Assembly (NCBI GenBank): GCA_963748005.1
Contig: CAVVHH010000002.1
Location: forward strand, 3,286,001 to 3,350,000
Reading direction: 5' to 3'
Length of the DNA: 64,000 nucleotides
Origin: CAILZL01 sp963748005
Lineage (GTDB): Bacteria > Pseudomonadota > Gammaproteobacteria > Steroidobacterales > Steroidobacteraceae
Part shown: one piece after another, positions 1 through 8,394 of the stretch
How positions within the stretch are numbered: position 1 is the first letter of the stretch
Layout: the number at the start of each line of letters is the position of its first letter
Notes under the pieces: generated by a model
The model's input: only the letters and a program-made list of their open reading frames with translations
Databases searched by the model: none
What the model was told of the DNA's origin: nothing
Position numbers and translations under genes: made by a program

Positions 1-1
1 C

Positions 2-943
2 CGCCATATTCGCCTGCTCATCCTCGGCTCTGGCCCGGCTGGTTACACCGCTGCGGTTTATGCGGCGCGCGCCAACCTCAAGCCGGTGATCATCACCGGC
101 CTCGCGCACGGTGGCCAATTGATGACCACCACCGATGTCGACAACTGGCCGGCCGATGCCGACGGGGTGCAGGGACCGGAACTCATGGCGCGTTTCCAGA
201 AGCACGCCGAGCGTTTCAACACTGAAATGATCTTTGATCACATCCACACTGCCAAGCTGCGTGAAAAGCCGTTTACGCTTATAGGTGATTCCGGAACCTA
301 CACATGTGATGCCCTGATCATCGCCACCGGCGCTTCGGCGCAATACCTCGGACTGCCCTCTGAAGAAGCTTTCGCCGGTAAAGGTGTCTCGGCCTGTGCA
401 ACCTGTGATGGCTTCTTCTACAGGAACCAGGCGGTTGCTGTGGTCGGCGGCGGCAACACTGCAGTGGAAGAAGCGCTGTATCTGGCCAATATCGCCAGTC
501 ATGTCACGGTTGTACATCGCCGCGACAAGTTCCGCGGTGAGAAGATTCTGCAGGACAAACTGTTCGAGAGAGAGAAAGCCGGTAAAGTTACCATCAAGTG
601 GAACTCCACACTTGAAGAAGTGCTCGGCGATGCGACCGGCGTCAATGGCATGCGCATCAGGAACGTCAATACAAATGAGACCGAAAACATCGCACTGATG
701 GGTGTCTTCATTGCCATTGGCCACAAGCCCAACACCGATCTGTTTACCGGTCAGCTGGACATGGAACACGGCTATCTCATCACACAGGGTGGTCGCAGCG
801 GCAATGCCACGCAGACCAGCATTGCCGGCGTCTTCGCGGCTGGCGATGTTCAGGACCATATCTACCGGCAGGCCGTCACGAGTGCCGCGACCGGTTGTCA
901 GGCGGCACTCGATGCCGAACGATATCTGGACAATTTGGTGTAA
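2..943 (+). CDS. trxB: Thioredoxin reductase, 5' end outside window
   Basis: NADPH-dependent flavoprotein that reduces thioredoxin in the cytoplasm. The reading frame is open to the first base of the window, so the start codon and the first few residues are missing; 313 residues are visible. The FAD-binding LGSGPAG motif is near the visible N-terminus, the redox-active CATC disulphide sits in SACATCDGFF, the NADPH-binding VVGGGNTAVEEAL follows, and the C-terminal FAD motif GVFAAGDV is present. This is the standard low-molecular-weight TrxB architecture and length. The stop codon is 65 bp before the selC tRNA gene on the same strand. Identification is secure; only the N-terminus is unknown. 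Confidence 0.97.
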   Translation, partial: RHIRLLILGSGPAGYTAAVYAARANLKPVIITGLAHGGQLMTTTDVDNWPADADGVQGPELMARFQKHAERFNTEMIFDHIHTAKLREKPFTLIGDSGTYTCDALIIATGASAQYLGLPSEEAFAGKGVSACATCDGFFYRNQAVAVVGGGNTAVEEALYLANIASHVTVVHRRDKFRGEKILQDKLFEREKAGKVTIKWNSTLEEVLGDATGVNGMRIRNVNTNETENIALMGVFIAIGHKPNTDLFTGQLDMEHGYLITQGGRSGNATQTSIAGVFAAGDVQDHIYRQAVTSAATGCQAALDAERYLDNLV

Positions 944-1008
944 TTGCCAAAGGATTCGTCCGGATGAACACGCGGGAAGTTTTAGTGCAAAATGCACACT
1001 AGGCATTT

Positions 1009-1102
1009 GGAAGAGAAACATCCCCGGTGGGGTGCCCGGACTTCAAACCCGGGGGAAGGTGCTATGCATCTTCGGTGGGTTCGACTCCTACCTCTTCCGC
1101 CA
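1009..1102 (+). tRNA. selC: tRNA-Sec (anticodon TCA)
   Basis: Selenocysteine-inserting tRNA that reads UGA. The 94-nt gene begins GGAAGAG and ends CTCTTCC-G-CCA, with the CCA encoded. The anticodon loop CTTCAAA gives anticodon TCA. The T-arm is GTGGG-TTCGACT-CCTAC. The extra arm is very long: GAAGGTGC pairs with GCATCTTC over 8 bp around a 3-nt loop. The long variable arm, the extended D-stem (TCCCC/GGGG type) and close similarity to E. coli selC in the acceptor ends, anticodon loop and TTCGACTCCT segment identify it. A8 opposite C and an A/C pair next to the anticodon loop are the only weak pairs. Its presence means the genome should also encode SelA, SelB and SelD, none of which is in this window. 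Confidence 0.95.
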
Positions 1103-1342
1103 TTCTTCCGTGCATCCCCAATCGGTGCCGGCCTCACAGCTCCTCGTGGTTCAGGTGCACTCGCACGCTGGCGTTGCGCGCCAGGGAGTGCTCAGGCGGG
1201 CAGGCCGCGTAATCTGTGACTGAACAAATCGGTCCGCAGCAAGTGTTCCCGGAACGAAGCACGTTGGATATTGACTGGCCAGCTGATCGCCAATACTGGC
1301 GTGTGCTGCGGGCCACGAGGCTGTACATCGAGAGGTAATACC

Positions 1343-2677
1343 GTGGCTAACAACTGGGTTCTCGTGCACACCGTAGTCGCGGTGGTGGGCATTGCCGTCT
1401 TGATTGTGCGGCTGCGCGTCACTCCGGCGATTTCGCTGTTGCTTGGGACACTCTACCTCGCCCTGACAACTTCGCTTGGACTCGCCGGCACCGCCGAAGC
1501 AATCACTTCCGGATTCGGGTCGCTGATGGCCGAGGTGGGGTTGATCATCGGCCTTGGTGTGCTGATGGGTTCGCTGATGGCATCGATCGGCGCAATCGAG
1601 TCAATCGTAGTGACTATCCAGCGGCTGTTCTCAAGACGCGGAACACCTTACGCCTTCGCCGTTTCCGTCGGTGCCGTGCTGCCATCCATCTACTTCGATG
1701 TGACGCTCGTGTTGCTTGCGCCACTGGTGCGCCGTACCTCTGCACGCACTGGTCTCGGCATCGCCGCACTGGCGGGTTCGTTGGCCATCGGCCTGATGAT
1801 CGCCAACTCAATTGTGATCCCGGGGTCGGCGGTGCTCGCCTATGCCGGCACGCTCGATCTGCCGATCGACACCATGCTCGCTTACGGGTTGCCGGTTGGC
1901 ATAGTGACTGCGTTGCTTTCAGTTGCACTATGGATGCTGTTGCTGCGCGCCGGTTTGTGGAATCCAGCCAGGGACCAGCACGACGCTGTGCATACCGAGG
2001 ACGATTTGGCGGTCGAGCCGGCCAGCAGGCCCATACCACTGTTCATGGCGCTGTCGCCGGTACTCCTTGCTTTGCTTCTGATCCTGCTGCACACCCTCAC
2101 CAGGACTGCCGGTGTCGGCAATCCGGTATTCGCATTCCTGGGTAATCCCGTGATCGCACTGCTCGCCGGCACGCTGCTCGCATTCGGGCTCGCGCGGCAG
2201 AAGCTCAGCGCCGAACGCACTGACGAAGTATTCGACGAAGCATTGCGGTCATGCGGCTCGATCATCCTGGTCACTGGCGTGGCGGGCTCGCTTGGCGCGG
2301 TGATCGGTAAATCCGGTGTGGCTGACCTTATCAAGAGTTTTTTCGAAGCCACCGACTTTTCCCCACTGGTACTCTGCTGGCTGGTTGCGGCATTCCTGCG
2401 CAGTGCCCAGGGTGCAGCTACGGTCTCGGGCATTACTGCAATCGGGATCATTGCGCCACTCATCACTGGTTTGGGAATCTCGCCGGTGCTCGTTGCGCTC
2501 GCGGCGGGTGCAGGCGCAAGCTTTGGCGGCAACCTCAGCGACAATGCCTTCTGGATGTTCCGGTCGTTGCTGGGTCTCACAACACGCGGCACTCTCAAGG
2601 CGTACACGCTCGCCCAGTCGCTGATGTCCGTGGTGACACTACTGTTGGTGCTCGGCCTGTCGCTGGCTGGCGTATGA
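1343..2677 (+). CDS. GntP-family permease
   Basis: Inner-membrane secondary transporter of the gluconate:proton symporter type, for organic or sugar acids. The 444-residue product is almost entirely hydrophobic, with about 12 predicted membrane segments. It carries family-like stretches such as GLIIGLGVLMGSLM and, near the C-terminus, AQGAATVSGI and AGAGASFGGNLSDNAFW. I chose the GTG at 1343 because GAGAGG lies 7-8 nt upstream; the frame is open 72 bp further up but without a ribosome binding site. It is followed after 46 bp by an SDR dehydrogenase on the same strand, a common pairing for sugar-acid uptake and oxidation. The substrate cannot be told from sequence alone. Confidence 0.85.
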   Translation: MANNWVLVHTVVAVVGIAVLIVRLRVTPAISLLLGTLYLALTTSLGLAGTAEAITSGFGSLMAEVGLIIGLGVLMGSLMASIGAIESIVVTIQRLFSRRGTPYAFAVSVGAVLPSIYFDVTLVLLAPLVRRTSARTGLGIAALAGSLAIGLMIANSIVIPGSAVLAYAGTLDLPIDTMLAYGLPVGIVTALLSVALWMLLLRAGLWNPARDQHDAVHTEDDLAVEPASRPIPLFMALSPVLLALLLILLHTLTRTAGVGNPVFAFLGNPVIALLAGTLLAFGLARQKLSAERTDEVFDEALRSCGSIILVTGVAGSLGAVIGKSGVADLIKSFFEATDFSPLVLCWLVAAFLRSAQGAATVSGITAIGIIAPLITGLGISPVLVALAAGAGASFGGNLSDNAFWMFRSLLGLTTRGTLKAYTLAQSLMSVVTLLLVLGLSLAGV

Positions 2678-2723
2678 CGCGGGATGCCAACGATTATTCT
2701 CTGTCTCATTCAAATCTGATTTC

Positions 2724-3503
2724 ATGACCATGAACAAACTTCTCGGCAAACGCGCGCTTGTCACTGCCGGTGCGCAAGGCATCGGCCTCGCCATCACCCG
2801 TCATCTGCTCGCCGCGGGGTGCGATGTCTTTATCCACTATCACAGCAGCGCTGACGCGGCCCGGGCTCTTGAGGTGGAGGCCAAACAACAGGGTCGCCGC
2901 TATGCTCATGCTGGTGCCGATCTAACCGCGACGGAAGGTTGCGATTTGCTGGTTGCCGCCGCCGCGAAATTTCTCGGCGGGATCGATGTGCTCATCAACA
3001 ACGCCGGCTCGCTGGTTGCGCGCCGGAGCATTACCGAAGCCGATGATGCGTTCTGGGATGAAGTGATGGCAATCAACCTTGGCACGGCGCGCCGTATTAC
3101 ACGCGCTGCACTGCCACATCTGATAGCCGCTGCAAAGGCTGGCGGAGGTGCGAGCATCGTCAATCTTGCCTCGCTTGCGGGTCGCAAGGGCGGCCACGCG
3201 GGCTCGCTCGCATATTCTACCGCGAAGGGCGCGATCCTGACGTTCACCCGCTCACTGGCAGGCGAACTCGGACCACAGGGTGTGCGCGTCAATGCGCTTG
3301 CGCCTGGCCTGATTCTGGGCACCAGCTTTCACACCACTCACACCACGCAGCAAGCCGCCGACGCCACGATCGCGGGTATCCCGCTCGGGCGTGCCGGCAA
3401 CGCTGACGATGTGGCGCGGGCCGCAGTTTTTCTTGCCGGTGAATATGATGGCTTCATCACTGGCGCGACGCTCGATATCAATGGCGGCGTCTATGCGTGT
3501 TGA
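2724..3503 (+). CDS. SDR family NAD(P)-dependent oxidoreductase
   Basis: Classical short-chain dehydrogenase/reductase of 259 residues, cytoplasmic. The Rossmann cofactor motif reads TAGAQGIG near residue 14 (the usual TGxxxGIG with the first glycine replaced by alanine), NNAG follows, the catalytic serine is in NLASLAG, and the active-site YSTAK gives Tyr and Lys. The C-terminus ends with the typical ITGATLDINGG. It lies directly behind the GntP permease and probably oxidises or reduces an imported hydroxy acid or sugar derivative (inference). ATG codons at 2724 and 2730 are both possible starts; neither has a strong ribosome binding site. Confidence 0.88.
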   Translation: MTMNKLLGKRALVTAGAQGIGLAITRHLLAAGCDVFIHYHSSADAARALEVEAKQQGRRYAHAGADLTATEGCDLLVAAAAKFLGGIDVLINNAGSLVARRSITEADDAFWDEVMAINLGTARRITRAALPHLIAAAKAGGGASIVNLASLAGRKGGHAGSLAYSTAKGAILTFTRSLAGELGPQGVRVNALAPGLILGTSFHTTHTTQQAADATIAGIPLGRAGNADDVARAAVFLAGEYDGFITGATLDINGGVYAC

Positions 3504-3646
3504 GCCTGTCGCGGTGTTGCATGGCGTGAGGCGCTGGTTTGTTGTAAGCGCTGTGACAGACTTGATTCGTACAACAGGGGCGTATATTTTCCGATGCATC
3601 ACGCGGCATCCGTTGTCCGCGACCACAACCTGAGCGAGACAGCATC

Positions 3647-4033
3647 ATGAACTACACAGCTGACAATATCGAAAAGCTCCGGCAGGACGGCAAACTGCAG
3701 ACTTACATTCAGAGCGAGCGTGGTGTCATCGCTACTCTGAATATGTCCAGCGTCGTGGAGCATCACGGCAATCCCTTCGGTTCGGTGCTGGTACACGTTG
3801 GCACCTTGACCGGCCAGTGCTGGATTGAACCGTACAAGGGAGAGGGTGGCTCGGTTTGCATACGATGTGTGGATCGCGAGATTGAATCCTGGTCGCTGGC
3901 CGGATTTGAAACACCGCAACAAGCGCTGGAAAAGGCCAAGCTGCATCTCATCAATGCGATGCAGAAGTATCGCCTGGATGCGTTGGCTCAAGCCCAGGTT
4001 CGTCTCGATACGCTGCAGGCAGCTGCAGCCTGA
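3647..4033 (+). CDS. Uncharacterised 128-residue protein
   Basis: I do not recognise this protein. It starts at an ATG about 7 nt after GAGCGAGAC and has no signal peptide or membrane segment. The first ~85 residues look like a mixed alpha/beta fold with several beta strands (GVIATLNMSS, SVLVHVGTL, GSVCIRCVD). The last 45 residues are predicted helical and alanine- and glutamine-rich, possibly a coiled coil. A TATATT box at 3583-3588 with TTGATT 15 nt upstream could be its promoter, though that spacing is short. Codon use resembles the neighbours, so it is likely a real gene. Function unknown. Confidence 0.6.
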   Translation: MNYTADNIEKLRQDGKLQTYIQSERGVIATLNMSSVVEHHGNPFGSVLVHVGTLTGQCWIEPYKGEGGSVCIRCVDREIESWSLAGFETPQQALEKAKLHLINAMQKYRLDALAQAQVRLDTLQAAAA

Positions 4034-4081
4034 GCGAGTGCCAGCCGGTATTGCCGTTTACACGAAGACGAGCCTGTTCAC

Positions 4082-5251
4082 TCACTTCGATACGTATCTT
4101 TCAAGCACATCCTGGCGGACGGTGACGCCCAGTCCCGCACCATTCGGCACAGTCAGCTTGCCATCCTTGAGCGCGAACTGTTCTTCGAGCAGATCGTCGC
4201 GCAGCGGGTTGTGCTTGCGATCAAACTCGATGATCGGCTGATTCAGCAGGGGAATCGGATTGGCGGTGTGCGGAAATGACGGAATGGCCGCGACGGCATG
4301 CAGCGCCGCGGCTACTGCGATACCGGACCCCCACACGTGCGGAACGGTTGCTACGCTGTAACTGTTTGCCAGTGCCAGGATCTGCGTGAACGCCGTGAAG
4401 CCACCACAGACTGCAAGGTCGGGCTGGATGATGTCGACGCAGCCGCCACTGATGAAATCGCGGAATCCATACCGCGTGAACTCACATTCACCGCCAGCGA
4501 CGGGAATGGGGTTTTCTGCACGCACCTTGCGATAGCCATCGCGATCTTCCGGTACCACTGGCTCTTCGAAGAACGCGACATCAAAGGGTTCAAGCATTCG
4601 TCCCACGCGCACCGCAGTCGCTGCGTTGTAGCCATGATTGGCATCTACCAGCAAGCCGACGGACGGTCCCACTGCATTGCGGATGACGCGAATTCGCTCG
4701 ATATCCTGGTGCGGCGCCAGCAACCCGATCTTCACCTTCAATAACGAGAAACCCGAATTCGCATAGGACGCCGCTTCCGCTTCGAGTGCGCTCAGCAAGC
4801 TGGGCATGTCATGAAAGTTTTGGGGATAGTAACAACCGGTGGCATATGCGGTGATGGACTCCCGGAAGCGGCCACCCAGCATTTTCCACACGGGTAATCC
4901 TGCTGCCTGACCGGCAAGGTCCCAGAGCGCGATGTCGATGGCAGACATCGCTTCGATATAAGTGCCGCGTTGTCCGAAGTCTCGCGAGAACGCATACAGC
5001 TCTTCCCAGATGCGTACTGGCTCGGTGGGGTCTCTGCCAATGAGCTTCGGCGCAAACACCGCATCAACACAGGCGGCCACGGGTTCGGCTGGTCCATACT
5101 GCCCACCTTCGCCCCAGCCGACCAACCCGTTATCGGCTTCGATACGCACCAGGTAGCTGTTGCGCTCGGGAAAAGCGGCTTGCGAGGAATAGAAAGTCTT
5201 GTCTCCGAGGGGAACCCGCAGCTGATAAGAAGTAATGGACTTGATTTTCAT
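4082..5251 (-). CDS. Mandelate racemase/muconate lactonizing enzyme family protein
   Basis: Enolase-superfamily enzyme of 389 residues that abstracts the proton alpha to a carboxylate using Mg2+. The catalytic KxK is in LLKVKIG (about residues 172-174). Metal ligands are LVDANHGYN (Asp203), AFFEEP (Glu229/230) and VAGGECEF (Glu255), followed by DIIQPDLAVCGG and the general-base His in TVPHVWGSG (about 305). KxK plus a C-terminal His matches the mandelate-racemase subgroup, which includes sugar-acid dehydratases. It is on the same strand as the molybdenum hydroxylase genes, 108 bp behind them, and may be cotranscribed. Substrate unknown; an acid-sugar dehydratase or racemase role is the best guess. 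Confidence 0.85.
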   Translation of the reverse strand: MKIKSITSYQLRVPLGDKTFYSSQAAFPERNSYLVRIEADNGLVGWGEGGQYGPAEPVAACVDAVFAPKLIGRDPTEPVRIWEELYAFSRDFGQRGTYIEAMSAIDIALWDLAGQAAGLPVWKMLGGRFRESITAYATGCYYPQNFHDMPSLLSALEAEAASYANSGFSLLKVKIGLLAPHQDIERIRVIRNAVGPSVGLLVDANHGYNAATAVRVGRMLEPFDVAFFEEPVVPEDRDGYRKVRAENPIPVAGGECEFTRYGFRDFISGGCVDIIQPDLAVCGGFTAFTQILALANSYSVATVPHVWGSGIAVAAALHAVAAIPSFPHTANPIPLLNQPIIEFDRKHNPLRDDLLEEQFALKDGKLTVPNGAGLGVTVRQDVLERYVSK

Positions 5252-5359
5252 TGGATACGTTCTGTTCTGATGTCAGCGCTGGTGGCAAGTACGATTTCGA
5301 TCATCCGTTTACACTCATTAAGCAGAAGAGCTGGACTCAAGGGATTCCGGCGTGGTCGC

Positions 5360-7639
5360 TCAGGTTTTTATTCCCAAAGCCACGTTGATCGGCAAGGAGC
5401 GCACGCGCTTACCGCTCGCTGCGAAGATGGCGTTGCAGAACGCGGGCAGTGCTGGCGGATGCGCAGGCTCGCCCAGTCCTGTTGGCGCGTTATCCGTTTT
5501 CAAGAAATCTATCTCGATGGATGGAATATTGGTGTTGCGCAGCAGGGAGTAGTCGTGGAAGTTGCTCTGCACGACCCTGCCTTTATCAAGGGTAATTTGT
5601 TGTCCGAGTGCGGCAGACAAGCCATCAATGATAGAACCTTGTACCTGGTTCTCGGCATTGCTGGGATTGACGATGTGTCGGCCGATGTCGACTGCCGTCC
5701 AGACTTTCTGCGGTTTGATGCCGTTACGCGTCACCGATACCTGATGCACCTGCGCCACATAGCCACGATGACTCCAGTAACAGGCGAAGCCCATGCCCGT
5801 ATCTTTCGGCAGATTCTTGCGATTGCTCCAGCCACACATGTCGCGCACCCGCTCAATGACGCTAATCATGCGCGTGGCCTCGAAACCAGGTTGTACTGCA
5901 GGCGATGTTTTCACTTCGGGTAGCGGACCCTTGAGGATCTCAAGTTGAAACTCGATGGGATCTCGACCGGCTGCATGCGCCAGCTCGTCCATGAATGACT
6001 GGAACACGAATGCATAGGCATTGCTGCCCGGTGCGCGCAGCGGCAACACCGGAACATTGAACGGTATACGCGAGGTCTTGTGCGAGTAGTTGGCGACGAA
6101 GCCCGCCGGAAACAGCTCCGGGTACGGATAGGAAATGCGATTGAAGACCTTGGTGCGGGCAAATCCGGCGAAGTGGTTGCTCCAGGCAAGCAGCTTGCCC
6201 TTGGCATCCAGGCCGCCGGTGAGATTGACATAGCCGCCGGGTCGATACATGTCGTGCTGCATGTCGTCTTCGCGTGACCACAGCACCTTCACCGGTGCAC
6301 CGATTTCCCTGGAGACCACCGCCGCTTCAATCATGTAGTCGTTGGCAAGCCGTCGGCTGAAGCCGCCACCGCAACGAAGCATGTGGATGACGATATTGTC
6401 CTGGGCAATGCCCAGCTGTGCGGCGATGGTGGGGAGACTGCGGGAGGGCCATTGGGTAGGCGCCCAGAATTCCACCTTGCCATCCTTGAAGGAGGCGACG
6501 CAGTTCTGCGGTTCAAGCGTGGCATGGGCGAGGAACGGATAGGAGTAACTGGCACGTACCACTTTGGCTGCGCCCTTCAATGCGGCGTCCGGATCGCCGT
6601 CAACGCGCAGCGTGTCATGAGCAGGTTCGGTAAACAGCTGTCTGGCCTGCGCATCGAAGCCTGCCGTGGAATCTTTGGCGTACGGCCCTTCCTCCCATTC
6701 CACCTTGAGTTTCTGGCGCGCCTTCTGCGCATGCCACCAGGTATCGGCAACAATCGCCACACCGCCGCGCAAACCGTCATCAATGACTGGTGCGGTCATG
6801 GTCGGCGAATCTTCAAGGACTCGCTTTGCGCCGCGGAACACGAGCACGCGGCTCACGCCAGCTTGTGCTTTGACTTCATCAATATTCGCGCTTTTCACTT
6901 CGGCATCAAACACCGGCCCCTTGTGGAACACCGCGTATTTCATGCCCGGCAGTTTGAAGTCAATGCCGAACAGCTGCTCACCCGTCACTACTCTGGCTTT
7001 GTCAGGATCGACTACTGGTTGGCCGATGATGCTGAAAGTCGATTCGTCCTTGAGCATGACCTTTTCCAGATCGGGTACAGGCAGTGCAGAGGCTTTCTGC
7101 GCCAGTTCGCCGTACTTGAGTGTTTTGCTTGTCGGCGTATGCGTCACAACGCTGTTGGCTGCATTGCATTCATTTTCGGGCACATTCCAGGTCTGCGCGG
7201 CCGCAGCGATGAACATCTGCCGACCGGCTGCACCGGCCTTGCGAAGTGGTAGCCAGTTGGCAGGTGTGGAAAAGCTGCCGCCGGATACCTGGCCGCCCAT
7301 CTTGCCGCCCATGTAGTCTGCCATCTCGATGCCAGTGACATCTTTCCATGCCACGCCCAGTTCTTCGGCGAAGATCATCGGCAATGCCGTCTTCGTGCCC
7401 TGGCCCATTTCCGGGTTAGGGGCAATCAGCGTGACTGCGCCGGAGGACGCGATGCGTGCAAAAATCGTGATTGCGTGTGCATCTGGCGTGGCCGCTGCCG
7501 TCAAGGGTGCGTAGCTCGCCAGCGGAATGGTCGCAGTGAACAACAATCCACCGCCCACCGTGGCGCTCGCCGTAAGAAAGGCGCGACGCGACATGCCCTC
7601 GCTGCCGGAGGTTGCGAGATCAAATACCGGCTTGTTCAT
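5360..7639 (-). CDS. IorB-like molybdenum hydroxylase large subunit, Tat-exported
   Basis: Molybdopterin-binding catalytic subunit of the xanthine dehydrogenase/aldehyde oxidase superfamily, 759 residues, closest in layout to isoquinoline 1-oxidoreductase beta subunits. The start at 7639 overlaps the stop of the small-subunit gene by 4 bp; the open frame extends 204 bp further upstream but over the small subunit. A twin-arginine signal (MSRRAFLTASATVGGG) sits at about residue 16, so the complex should be periplasmic. Recognisable superfamily stretches include NPEMGQGTKTALPMI near the N-terminus, CGGGFSRRL in the middle and the C-terminal DIGRHIVNPSNAENQVQGS. It probably hydroxylates an aldehyde or N-heterocycle and passes electrons through the [2Fe-2S] subunit to a cytochrome. 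Confidence 0.9.
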   Translation of the reverse strand: MNKPVFDLATSGSEGMSRRAFLTASATVGGGLLFTATIPLASYAPLTAAATPDAHAITIFARIASSGAVTLIAPNPEMGQGTKTALPMIFAEELGVAWKDVTGIEMADYMGGKMGGQVSGGSFSTPANWLPLRKAGAAGRQMFIAAAAQTWNVPENECNAANSVVTHTPTSKTLKYGELAQKASALPVPDLEKVMLKDESTFSIIGQPVVDPDKARVVTGEQLFGIDFKLPGMKYAVFHKGPVFDAEVKSANIDEVKAQAGVSRVLVFRGAKRVLEDSPTMTAPVIDDGLRGGVAIVADTWWHAQKARQKLKVEWEEGPYAKDSTAGFDAQARQLFTEPAHDTLRVDGDPDAALKGAAKVVRASYSYPFLAHATLEPQNCVASFKDGKVEFWAPTQWPSRSLPTIAAQLGIAQDNIVIHMLRCGGGFSRRLANDYMIEAAVVSREIGAPVKVLWSREDDMQHDMYRPGGYVNLTGGLDAKGKLLAWSNHFAGFARTKVFNRISYPYPELFPAGFVANYSHKTSRIPFNVPVLPLRAPGSNAYAFVFQSFMDELAHAAGRDPIEFQLEILKGPLPEVKTSPAVQPGFEATRMISVIERVRDMCGWSNRKNLPKDTGMGFACYWSHRGYVAQVHQVSVTRNGIKPQKVWTAVDIGRHIVNPSNAENQVQGSIIDGLSAALGQQITLDKGRVVQSNFHDYSLLRNTNIPSIEIDFLKTDNAPTGLGEPAHPPALPAFCNAIFAASGKRVRSLPINVALGIKT

Positions 7640-8109
7640 TTGTTGTTCCTCGCTGCTTGATCGGCAACATCCCTGATTGCGGCGCGGATGCGGACATAGG
7701 TCCCGCAGCGGCAGATGTTGCCGGACATGGCGGCGTCGATGTCTGCATCGCTGGGTTTTGGCGTGTTTTTCAGCAGTGCGGTCGCCGCGAGAATCTGACC
7801 ACCCTGACAGTAGCCGCACTGCGGCACATCGTGGGCAAGCCACGTCTGTTGCACCTTTCTCCCCAGCTCACTTGCGCCGATGCCTTCGATGGTGGTGATG
7901 TCCATGCCGACCATGCTCTCGAGCGGCAGCTGGCAGGAGCGGGTCGGGGCGCCGTTAAGGTGCACGGTGCAGGCGCCGCATTGTGCGACGCCGCATCCGT
8001 ACTTGGTGCCCGTCATACCCAGGATGTCCCGCAGCACCCAAAGGAGCGGCGTGTCGCCTTCGGCATCGACAGTGTGCTCGGCGCCGTTGACGCGAATTGT
8101 GTAACGCAT
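7636..8109 (-). CDS. IorA-like (2Fe-2S)-binding small subunit
   Basis: Electron-transfer subunit of the molybdenum hydroxylase, 157 residues. It has an N-terminal plant-type ferredoxin domain with GTKYGCGVAQCGACTVHLNG and a C-terminal [2Fe-2S] domain with QCGYCQGGQ and NICRCGTY, the usual eight cysteines of the family. I start it at MRYTIRVNG (8109); an ATG 33 bp upstream exists but adds residues outside the domain. The stop codon TGA overlaps the ATG of the large subunit, showing translational coupling. It has no signal peptide of its own and would be co-exported with the Tat-tagged large subunit. A dyad operator candidate lies about 100 bp upstream. Confidence 0.92.
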   Translation of the reverse strand: MRYTIRVNGAEHTVDAEGDTPLLWVLRDILGMTGTKYGCGVAQCGACTVHLNGAPTRSCQLPLESMVGMDITTIEGIGASELGRKVQQTWLAHDVPQCGYCQGGQILAATALLKNTPKPSDADIDAAMSGNICRCGTYVRIRAAIRDVADQAARNNK

Positions 8110-8212
8110 TGTGCCCCCCAATCGCCATGCACGGCGTGACATGCCGCATCAGGTGGAGATGCTGGTCACGGAGCCGGAAATCAAAATGTATCCAATATCG
8201 GGAGTATAAACT

Positions 8213-8230
8213 GTTAGCAATATTGTCAAT
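8213..8230. promoter_or_regulatory. Dyad operator candidate, site 1
   Basis: GTTAGCAATATTGTCAAT, an imperfect palindrome centred on ATAT, lies between the divergent iorA-like gene and TonB receptor 1. Seventeen consecutive bases (GTTAGCAATATTGTCAA) recur exactly in front of TonB receptor 3. Confidence 0.65.
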
Positions 8231-8394
8231 ATTTAATTCTGGGAGTAACCTTGCGCGCCTGGATGCCACGCTGGCAATGACGGGTATTCACAAGCCTGCG
8301 CAAATGAGCGACGCGAAAGCGAGATATTGAAGAATTAGAGACCACAGGCGAAGAACTGCGGCGACGAGTTACATGAAGCAAATACGGGGGGATC

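Noticed and set aside
1882..2709. 275-codon antisense frame across the GntP permease
   Set aside because: Ser/Ala/Pro-rich low-complexity translation opposite a clear membrane protein; a shadow.
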